Shown here: one piece after another, positions 25,163 to 31,735 of the stretch
Layout: every line of letters begins with the position of its first letter
How positions within the stretch are numbered: position 1 is the first letter of the stretch
DNA from: Collinsella sp.
GTDB taxonomy: Bacteria; Actinomycetota; Coriobacteriia; Coriobacteriales; Coriobacteriaceae
Direction of reading: 5' to 3'
Length of the DNA stretch: 46,658 nt
NCBI GenBank assembly: GCA_031295385.1
Contig: JAUMOL010000019.1
Location: 1 to 46,658, forward strand
Program-made: the position numbers and the translations under genes
Notes under the pieces: generated by a model
The model's input: only the letters and a program-made list of their open reading frames with translations
The model's database searches: none
Told to the model about the DNA's origin: nothing

Positions 25163-26563
25163 ATGGACTACCGCAAATCAGCCCAAGAGGTGCTCGACAA
25201 CATCGGTGGCGCCGACAACGTCGTCTCTGCCGCGCATTGCGCCACGCGTTTGCGCCTGGTGATTGCCGATAACGCCAAGGTTGACAAGGAGGCTCTCGAG
25301 AATATCGACGGCGCTAAGGGCGTCTTTGAGGCCCAGGGCCAGCTCCAGATTATTTTTGGCACCGGCACCGTCAACAAGGTCTACGAGGAGTTCATCGCGC
25401 TCAGCGGCGTCGAGGCTGCCACCAAGGCCGAGGTTAAGGAGGCCGCGGCGCAGCAGCAGAACATCTTTATGCGTGCCATTAAGGTGCTCGGCGATGTCTT
25501 TGTCCCCATCATCCCCGCCATCGTGGCTTCGGGCCTGCTGCTTGGCATTATGAGCGCCCTCAACTTTATGGCCTCCAACGGCTTTATCGCGCTTGACACT
25601 AATAACTTTATCTACAAGATCGCCGACCTGGTCTCGGGCACGTCCTTTGGCATTCTGCAGATCCTGATCGGCTACTCCGCGGCTAAGGCCTTTGGCGCCA
25701 ATCCGTACCTGGGTGCCGTCGTCGGCGGTGCGTTTATCAACTCCTCGCTGCAGAGCGCCTACACGGTTGCCTCCGAGGGCGTTCAGACCATGGTCACCGT
25801 CATTCCCGGCGTGTACAGCTTTGAGTGGGTCGGCTATCAGGGCCATGTGATCCCCATCGTCATCGCCTGCGCCATTCTGGCCTTCCTCGAGAAGCGCCTG
25901 CACAAGATCGTTCCCGAGATGTTCGACCTCTTTGTGACCCCGCTTGTCTCGGTGTTCGTGACCGTGCTCGTGACGCTCGTTGCCGTCGGCCCCATCTTCG
26001 TCTGGGCCGAGAATGCCATCCTCGGTCTGATCCAGGCCCTGCTGACCCTGCCTTTCGGCATCGGTTCCTTTATCGTCGGCCTCTTCTATGCCCCCACGGT
26101 CGTTACCGGTATCCACCAGATGTACACCGCCATCGACCTGGGCCAGCTCGCCCAGTACGGTGTGACCTACTGGCTGCCCATCGCCAGCGCTGCCAACATC
26201 GCTCAGGGTGGCGCCGCGCTCGCCGTTGCCTTTAAGACCCGCGATGCCAAGATCAAGGGCTTGGCGCTTCCTTCGGCTCTGTCCGCCTTCATGGGCATTA
26301 CCGAGCCGGCCATCTTTGGTGTGAACCTGCGCTTCTTTAAGCCCTTCATCGCCGGCTGCATCGGCGGCGGTTGCGGTGCCCTGGTCTGCGCGCTCACCTC
26401 GCTTGCTGCTTCCGGCACCGGCGTTACCGGTATCTTCGGTATCCTGCTGTGCCTGGCCCAGCCCGTGCAGTACGCGATCATGTTTGCGGTTGCCGCGGTC
26501 GTGTCCTTTGCCATCTCGTTTGTCCTGTACAAGGACGAGCCCAAGGCTTCCGAGCAGGCCTAA
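25163..26563 (+). CDS. scrA: Sucrose-specific PTS EIIBC component
   Basis: I use the ATG at 25163, preceded by GGAGGAAAGGGAAG, giving 466 residues. The EIIB domain occupies about 1-90 with the phosphorylated cysteine at residue 26 (VSAAHCATRLRLV). The EIIC domain with about ten membrane helices follows, including the GITEPAIFGVNLR motif of the sucrose/glucoside branch. It takes up sucrose and phosphorylates it to sucrose-6-phosphate, the substrate of the downstream hydrolase. There is no fused EIIA, so it must borrow one from another system. The specificity comes from the GH32 neighbour and the family; trehalose or other beta-glucosides are less likely. Confidence 0.88.
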   Translation: MDYRKSAQEVLDNIGGADNVVSAAHCATRLRLVIADNAKVDKEALENIDGAKGVFEAQGQLQIIFGTGTVNKVYEEFIALSGVEAATKAEVKEAAAQQQNIFMRAIKVLGDVFVPIIPAIVASGLLLGIMSALNFMASNGFIALDTNNFIYKIADLVSGTSFGILQILIGYSAAKAFGANPYLGAVVGGAFINSSLQSAYTVASEGVQTMVTVIPGVYSFEWVGYQGHVIPIVIACAILAFLEKRLHKIVPEMFDLFVTPLVSVFVTVLVTLVAVGPIFVWAENAILGLIQALLTLPFGIGSFIVGLFYAPTVVTGIHQMYTAIDLGQLAQYGVTYWLPIASAANIAQGGAALAVAFKTRDAKIKGLALPSALSAFMGITEPAIFGVNLRFFKPFIAGCIGGGCGALVCALTSLAASGTGVTGIFGILLCLAQPVQYAIMFAVAAVVSFAISFVLYKDEPKASEQA

Positions 26564-26583
26564 GAGCTTTTGATTGAGGGGAT

Positions 26584-26613
26584 GCCCGCGGGCTGTATGC
26601 TCGCGGGCGTTTC
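26584..26613 (+). terminator. Hairpin between scrA and scrB
   Basis: GCCCGCG (26584-26590) pairs with CGCGGGC (26602-26608), followed by GTTT. The weak T-run suggests partial termination or protection of the scrA transcript, which would give lower scrB expression. Confidence 0.5.
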
Positions 26614-26670
26614 CCGTATCTGGTACCGATCTCTGGTGCCTTGTTACTTTCGATCCGTTAGGACTTTGAT

Positions 26671-28203
26671 ATGTCTAATGCACTTGGTCGCGACCTTGCA
26701 AAGCTGGTTGCCGCTGTTGACGCTGCCGCCTCTGAGTGCGGTCATGGCGCGTATGGCCAGCACTTCCACATTATGCCGCCGGCGGGTTGGCTCAACGACC
26801 CCAACGGTCTTTGCCAGGCGGGCGGCGTGTTCCACGCTTATTTTCAATATGCTCCGTTTGATGTTGAGGGCGGCGTCAAGATGTGGGGCCATGCCATAAG
26901 CCGCGACCTTATGAACTGGGAATATGTTGGAGCGCCGCTGCTTCCCGACGAGCCGTTCGACTGCCATGGCGTGTACTCGGGCTCGGCTTTGGTCGAGGAC
27001 GGTCGCATTCGCGTGCTCTATACCGGCAACGTTAAGCTCCCCGATGCGGACGGCGTCTTTGACTATGTCAACTCCGGCCGTCGCGCCGATACCGTGTATG
27101 TCGAGAGCGCCGATGGACAGACGTTTAGCCAAAAGCGCGTGGTGCTGGCTTCCGAGGATTATCCCGAGGATTTGACCTGCCACGTGCGTGACCCCAAGGT
27201 GTGGCGCGATGATGATGGGCGTTACCACATGGTGCTGGGCGCGCGTCGTCGCGTGGACGGGCCGCATGTCGAGAGCCGTTTTTGCGCCATGCATGGCGAG
27301 GGCGCCGGTCGTGATGTGGGCGAGATCTTGGTGTACGGCTCGGCCGATATGCTGAGCTGGGAGCTCGAGAGCCGTGTGTCTACGCCCGAGCGTTTTGGGT
27401 TTATGTGGGAATGCCCGGGGTATCTGGAGATTGAGACGGATGGCGGTGTACCGGCGAAATGGCTGTCCTTCTCGCCCCAGGGGCTCGAGGGCGGTCGTTG
27501 GGACCGCGGTAATGTGTATGCCGCTGGCTACTTGCCTGTAACGGGTGACATCACCGGTGGTGACGGTGCCTATGAGCTGGGCGAGTTCCGCCTGTGGGAC
27601 GCCGGTTTTGACTTCTATGCTCCGCAGGAGTTTACGTCCGAGGACGGTCGCCACATTTTGATCGGCTGGATGGGCATGCCCGATGAGCCGACCTATGGCA
27701 ACGCGCCCACCGTGGTGTGCGGCTGGCAGCACTGCATGACGGTGCCGCGCGAGCTTACAGCCGGTGCCGGCGGCGTGGTGCTGCAGCAGCCGGCGCGCGA
27801 GATTGAGCACCATTATGCCTCGGTGCGTGTGGGGGAGGGCTCGTTGGAGGTTGCCGACGATACCTGCTTTGACGTTGTTGTCGACGGTGTCGACGGCGCG
27901 TTTACCGCGATCGTTGATGGCGAGCTGAAGCTGGCGTTTATGCCCGCCGAGGGCGAACTGCCCGCGCGCTTTGAGATGCGATTTACCGATGAGAGTCGCG
28001 CTTCTGCCGGCTGCGGGCGTACCGTGCGCTGGGAGCCCGTCGACGAGGTTCGTAACGTTCGCATTGTCGGCGATGCCTCGTCGGTCGAGGTGTTTGTGAA
28101 CGATGGCTCGCTCGTATTCTCGACGCGCATCTATCCCGAGGCCTATGGCGTGACCATTGACGCTCCGGGTGCGAGCGTGAACTATCACACGCTCAACATC
28201 TAG
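26671..28203 (+). CDS. scrB: Sucrose-6-phosphate hydrolase (GH32)
   Basis: A 510-residue family GH32 enzyme. The three catalytic residues are in place: nucleophile Asp43 in WLNDPNG, transition-state stabiliser Asp174 in VRDPKVW and acid/base Glu247 in WECPG. A five-bladed propeller fills the first 350 residues and a beta-sandwich the rest. No signal peptide is seen, so it acts in the cytosol on sucrose-6-phosphate delivered by the PTS, giving glucose-6-phosphate and fructose. It follows scrA by about 100 bases and is closed by a strong terminator. Confidence 0.92.
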   Translation: MSNALGRDLAKLVAAVDAAASECGHGAYGQHFHIMPPAGWLNDPNGLCQAGGVFHAYFQYAPFDVEGGVKMWGHAISRDLMNWEYVGAPLLPDEPFDCHGVYSGSALVEDGRIRVLYTGNVKLPDADGVFDYVNSGRRADTVYVESADGQTFSQKRVVLASEDYPEDLTCHVRDPKVWRDDDGRYHMVLGARRRVDGPHVESRFCAMHGEGAGRDVGEILVYGSADMLSWELESRVSTPERFGFMWECPGYLEIETDGGVPAKWLSFSPQGLEGGRWDRGNVYAAGYLPVTGDITGGDGAYELGEFRLWDAGFDFYAPQEFTSEDGRHILIGWMGMPDEPTYGNAPTVVCGWQHCMTVPRELTAGAGGVVLQQPAREIEHHYASVRVGEGSLEVADDTCFDVVVDGVDGAFTAIVDGELKLAFMPAEGELPARFEMRFTDESRASAGCGRTVRWEPVDEVRNVRIVGDASSVEVFVNDGSLVFSTRIYPEAYGVTIDAPGASVNYHTLNI

Positions 28204-28241
28204 GCGATTTGTCGCATATCGGCGCTATACTGCAGCCGTTG

Positions 28242-28278
28242 CCCACGATGCGGGGAACACCCGCATCGTGGGTTTTTG
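28242..28278 (+). terminator. Strong intrinsic terminator after scrB
   Basis: Perfect 13-base arms (CCCACGATGCGGG and complement) with a five-base loop, then TTTTTGTTT. It ends the sucrose operon just 20 bases before the next start. Confidence 0.9.
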
Positions 28279-28299
28279 TTTATGAAGGGACGGTGCCTT

Positions 28300-29292
28300 G
28301 TGGATGTACAGCAGCTAGAAGAGGCTTGGGCTTTGAGGGCCGGCTCGCGTGAGGCGCGTCTTGTTGCGACCCCGCATGTGCCGGCGGCGCTGTCTCTGTT
28401 GGGGATTGTGCGTCCCGGTGATCGTCTGGTTGCCTTTGCGGACGACTTTGCCGATGCGTTTGCGCACGGCTTTGATGCCTGCGACGTGGCTATGGTGGGG
28501 GAGCCGTCGGCTGCCGCGTTTGCTGCTGCGTCCGAGGGCTTTGATGCTTCGTTTGATGCCGAGGGGCCGCACCTGTGGTGGTTCGTCAACTCTATCGGCG
28601 GGTTTGGTTTGCTCGTTCCCGATCTTCGTGCGTTAGGCCGCGCAGCGCGTGAGGCTCATGCGCTGCTCGTAGTGGATAACACCGTGGCTGGCCTCTTTGG
28701 GTGCGATCCGCTGCGTTTGGGTGCCGTCCTGTCGCTTGAAGCACTCGACCGTGTGTGCGCCGGTAAGGCTCCTCGCAAGCTCGTTGCCGTATCGGTCGCA
28801 CGCTCGCAGCTCAAGCGCCATCGTGTGGATGCTGCTGCCGAGTGCGCGCATGCGCTGCTCGAGGGGTGCGGATTGGCCGCACTCGACTTGTCCTCCGATG
28901 AGGCTGAGGTTCTAGAGCACGGGCTCGATACGCTCGACACCCGCATGCAGGCACACTTCGACCGCGCGCGTGCACTGGCCGAGTATTTGGCCGCGAACGA
29001 GATAGTGCACGGCGTGCGCTATCCTGGGCTGACCTCGCATCCCGACCACGCGGTTGCAACGGGAATCCTCGAGCACGGCTTTGGCCCGGCAGTTGAATTT
29101 GACCTGATGGACTGCACCGCGGGCGAATTCTTCAGCATGCTGCCGGATGAATTCCGCACATCACCCGCAGGCGGCCCAACAACGCGCCTTTCGGCTCCAC
29201 GTGGCAAGCAGGGGAGCACCATCCGCCTCTTCGCCGGCACCGACAACCCCCTGATCGTGGCCGCCACCCTAGACAACGCCCTCCGCAACTAG
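28300..29292 (+). CDS. Degenerate Cys/Met-metabolism PLP-family protein
   Basis: Start placed at the GTG at 28300, behind AAGGGACGG; upstream in-frame starts fall in the terminator. The 330 residues follow the plan of transsulfuration enzymes: a central LLVVDNTVAG (Asp that pairs with the PLP nitrogen) and a C-terminal RYPGLTSHPDHAVA motif. The usual PLP lysine motif (SxTK) is replaced by SLEA at 145-148, with Ala148 at the lysine position, and the glycine-rich phosphate site is not clear. The protein is also shorter than the usual 380-400 residues. It may be inactive as an enzyme or use another lysine nearby (CAGKAPRK). Its partner and substrate are unknown; no methionine or cysteine genes are near. 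Confidence 0.7.
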   Translation: MDVQQLEEAWALRAGSREARLVATPHVPAALSLLGIVRPGDRLVAFADDFADAFAHGFDACDVAMVGEPSAAAFAAASEGFDASFDAEGPHLWWFVNSIGGFGLLVPDLRALGRAAREAHALLVVDNTVAGLFGCDPLRLGAVLSLEALDRVCAGKAPRKLVAVSVARSQLKRHRVDAAAECAHALLEGCGLAALDLSSDEAEVLEHGLDTLDTRMQAHFDRARALAEYLAANEIVHGVRYPGLTSHPDHAVATGILEHGFGPAVEFDLMDCTAGEFFSMLPDEFRTSPAGGPTTRLSAPRGKQGSTIRLFAGTDNPLIVAATLDNALRN

Positions 29293-29310
29293 CTAAATCA
29301 TCCTCGACTC

Positions 29311-29385
29311 CATAAGTTGCGGTGAAATAGGGATTGATTTACGGCTTTAACCGCATAAACAGTCCCTATTTCACCGCAACTTATG
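29311..29385. repeat. Long hairpin with perfect 23-base arms
   Basis: The arms at 29311-29333 and 29363-29385 are exact reverse complements beginning CATAAGTTGCGGTGAAATAG. The 29-base centre also contains a smaller CGG/CCG pairing. It lies between convergent genes and could act as a terminator, but the length and perfection suggest a REP-like or miniature element. Confidence 0.75.
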
Positions 29386-29426
29386 AGAAGGGGTTGTGCA
29401 GCTAAAAAAGCCCCGTCCCAAATTAG

Positions 29427-29771
29427 CTACTTTTTGATGCTGGCGATGAGGGCGTCGGCTTTTGTGGCGATGACGTTGTTGATGTCGGCCTGCAGCGTCT
29501 CGTAGGCCTCGATGGCACGCTCGCCGGCCGGCGTGAGCGTTGATCCGCGCGCGCCGTCGCGCTCGATGAGCTTGCAGCCCAGCTGACCTTCGGCCTCGTT
29601 CACGATGCGCCAGGCCTTGGAATACGCCATACCCATGCTCTTGGCGGCGCGGTTGAGCGAGTGCTCGCGGGCAATACCCTGCAGCAGCAAGACGCAGCCG
29701 TGGCCGAACACGCCCGGCAAATCCTTGTCGCACGCTTGAATGACCAACTTTGCCGTCGTCTTGTACTTCAT
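29427..29771 (-). CDS. ModE-like winged-helix regulator
   Basis: A 114-residue protein read from the ATG at 29771 (a GTG at 29780 is possible; neither has an ideal ribosome site). It consists only of a LysR/ModE-type winged helix: GVFGHGCVLLLQGIAREHSL, then NRAAKSMGMAYSKAWRIV and LTPAGERAIEAYETL. The MAYSKAWR helix is typical of ModE N-terminal domains. The molybdate-binding domains of full ModE are missing, as in many stand-alone members, so the ligand is unknown. It is transcribed away from guaB, with about 190 bases between them. Confidence 0.8.
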   Translation of the reverse strand: MKYKTTAKLVIQACDKDLPGVFGHGCVLLLQGIAREHSLNRAAKSMGMAYSKAWRIVNEAEGQLGCKLIERDGARGSTLTPAGERAIEAYETLQADINNVIATKADALIASIKK

Positions 29772-29894
29772 ACGCTCCACGTCTTCCCGCTAAAGTGTTT
29801 GCTGGGCAAACGCAAAGCCTGCGTCAAACCCTCGTGTGCTCTTCTTAAATCATGCATTGTAGCAGCCAAAGTGCGTTAAGATACTTCCCCAGTA

Positions 29895-29914
29895 TTGGGC
29901 GCCCAAGGTTGGGC
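29895..29914. promoter_or_regulatory. Overlapping palindromes in the guaB leader
   Basis: TTGGGCGCCCAA (29895-29906) and GCCCAAGGTTGGGC (29901-29914) share an arm, giving three alternating copies of the TTGGGC half-site. It lies about 50 bases before guaB and could be an operator or alternative RNA hairpins. Confidence 0.4.
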
Positions 29915-29964
29915 TGGGTCCTACGAGGCCTGCAGCCGACCGGTCGCATGGAAAAAGGAGAAAC

Positions 29965-31476
29965 ATGGCTACGTTCTTTCCCGGTGAGTCCCACACGTTT
30001 TCGGAGTATCTGCTGGTCCCTGGTTACTCGTCCTCGCAGTGCATCCCCAACAACGTCTCTCTCAAGACGCCGCTAACCCGCTTTAAGCGCGGTGAGAAGC
30101 CGACAATCACCCTGAACATCCCCATGGTTTCCGCCATCATGCAGTCCGTCTCGGGCGTCGACATGGGTGTCGCGCTCGCTACCGAGGGTGGCCTGTCCTT
30201 CATTTACGGTTCCCAGAGCGCCGAGTCCGAGGCCGCTATGGTCAAGGCCGTCAAGGATCACAAGGCTGGTTTCGTTCAGTCTGATTCCACGCTGACCCCC
30301 GACATGACCCTGGAGCAGGTCATCGAGCTCAAGGAGAAGACCGGTCACTCCACCATGCCGGTCACCGACGATGGCACTCCCAAGGGTAAGCTCCTTGGCA
30401 TCGTCACCAGCCGTGACTATCGCCCCAGCCGCGATGACCACCAGACGAAGGTCTCCGAGTTCATGACCCCGCGTGAGCAGCTCATCGTGGGCGACAAGAA
30501 CATCAGCCTCAAGGTTGCCAACGACGTCATCTGGGACAACAAGCTCAACGCCCTTCCCATCGTCGACGACAACGATCACCTCATGGGCATCGTCTTCCGC
30601 AAGGACTACGACAGCCACAAGACCAACCCCAACGAGCTGCTCGACGGCGATAAGCGCTACATGGTCGGCGCCGGCATCAACACCCGCGACTATGCCGAGC
30701 GCGTGCCGCTGCTCATCGAGGCCGGTGCCGACGTCCTGTGCATCGACTCTTCCGAGGGCTTCAGCGAGTGGCAGAAGCGCACCATCGAGTGGATCCGCGC
30801 CAACTACGGCGAGGACGTCAAGGTCGGCGCTGGTAACGTCGTCGACGCCGAGGGCTTCCGCTTCCTCGCCGACTGCGGTGCCGACTTTATCAAGGTCGGT
30901 ATCGGCGGCGGTTCCATCTGCATTACCCGCGAGACCAAGGGCATCGGCCGTGGCCAGGCCACCGCGCTGATCGACGTCTGCCGCGCTCGCGACGAGTACT
31001 ACGAGGAGACTGGCGTCTACGTGCCCGTGTGCTCCGACGGTGGTATCGTCTACGACTACCACATGACACTCGCCCTTGCCATGGGTGCAGACTTTATGAT
31101 GCTGGGCCGTTACTTCGCCCGCTTCGACGAGAGCCCGACCGAGCGCGTCAACGTCAACGGCCAGTACATGAAGGAGTACTGGGGCGAGGGTTCCGCGCGT
31201 GCCCGCAACTGGCAGCGCTACGACCTGGGCGGCGCCGCGAAGCTCAGCTTCGTCGAGGGCGTCGACTCCTACGTCCCGTACGCCGGCTCCCTCAAGGACG
31301 GCGTGGGCGGCACGCTCTACAAGGTTAAGTCCACGATGTGCAACTGCGGTGCCCTCTCGATCCCCGAGCTCCAGGAAAAGGCACGCCTGACCCTGGTCAG
31401 CTCCACCTCCATCGTCGAAGGCGGCGCCCACGACGTTGTCGTGAAGGATTCTCAGCAGTCCGTATCTTATCGATAA
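29965..31476 (+). CDS. guaB: Inosine-5'-monophosphate dehydrogenase
   Basis: A 503-residue IMPDH that oxidises IMP to XMP with NAD in guanine nucleotide synthesis. A CBS pair interrupts the barrel at about residues 105-235. The catalytic loop is visible as GIGGGSICITRE with Cys319; most bacterial enzymes have GxGSxCTTR, so the loop is slightly atypical. The flap is represented by GSARARNWQRYDLGG. An AAAAAGGAGAAAC ribosome site precedes the ATG. It is monocistronic, closed by a terminator at 31525. Confidence 0.92.
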   Translation: MATFFPGESHTFSEYLLVPGYSSSQCIPNNVSLKTPLTRFKRGEKPTITLNIPMVSAIMQSVSGVDMGVALATEGGLSFIYGSQSAESEAAMVKAVKDHKAGFVQSDSTLTPDMTLEQVIELKEKTGHSTMPVTDDGTPKGKLLGIVTSRDYRPSRDDHQTKVSEFMTPREQLIVGDKNISLKVANDVIWDNKLNALPIVDDNDHLMGIVFRKDYDSHKTNPNELLDGDKRYMVGAGINTRDYAERVPLLIEAGADVLCIDSSEGFSEWQKRTIEWIRANYGEDVKVGAGNVVDAEGFRFLADCGADFIKVGIGGGSICITRETKGIGRGQATALIDVCRARDEYYEETGVYVPVCSDGGIVYDYHMTLALAMGADFMMLGRYFARFDESPTERVNVNGQYMKEYWGEGSARARNWQRYDLGGAAKLSFVEGVDSYVPYAGSLKDGVGGTLYKVKSTMCNCGALSIPELQEKARLTLVSSTSIVEGGAHDVVVKDSQQSVSYR

Positions 31477-31524
31477 GGTAAGAGCCTCACATAAAGGTTG
31501 AGTATCAACCACGTTATTTAGATA

Positions 31525-31567
31525 AAGCGAGATGCATGCAAGTCGCAGGCATCTCGCTTGTCGTATT
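31525..31567 (+). terminator. Terminator after guaB
   Basis: AAGCGAGATGC (31525-31535) and GCATCTCGCTT (31549-31559) form an 11-bp stem, followed by GTCGTATTT. The T-run is poor, but position and stem strength support termination. Confidence 0.65.
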
Positions 31568-31593
31568 TGCTATCATCAGTCAAGTTAACCTTA

Positions 31594-31712
31594 GGGTCGG
31601 TCGGTTTGGCTTTGTTCGCTACAAGTTCCGCACGCAAAGAAGACCACTTAATGTGCTCTTCGTCTTGCGCAGGACTGTCCGCAGTAGCGAACAAAGCCAA
31701 ACCGACCGACCC
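31594..31712. repeat. Very long hairpin in front of leuS
   Basis: Arms of 29 bases (31594-31622 and 31684-31712) are perfect reverse complements starting GGGTCGGTCGGTTTGGC. The 61-base centre contains a further imperfect pairing (GCAAAGAAGA with TCTTCGTCTTGC), so the whole stretch can fold into one long rod. Outside it, CTTAG/CTAAG extend the symmetry. It ends 23 bases before the leuS start. No T-box consensus is present, so this is not a tRNA-sensing leader of the usual kind. Confidence 0.75.
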
Positions 31713-31735
31713 CAGCTAAGATTAAAGGAGCTGAT

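Noticed and set aside
26644..28188. A 514-codon frame antisense to scrB
   Set aside because: It is exactly opposite a well-supported GH32 gene and shows no recognisable motif or ribosome site.
31594..31735. T-box riboswitch for leuS
   Set aside because: No AGGGTGG-type T-box sequence or competing terminator; the structure is a simple long rod.
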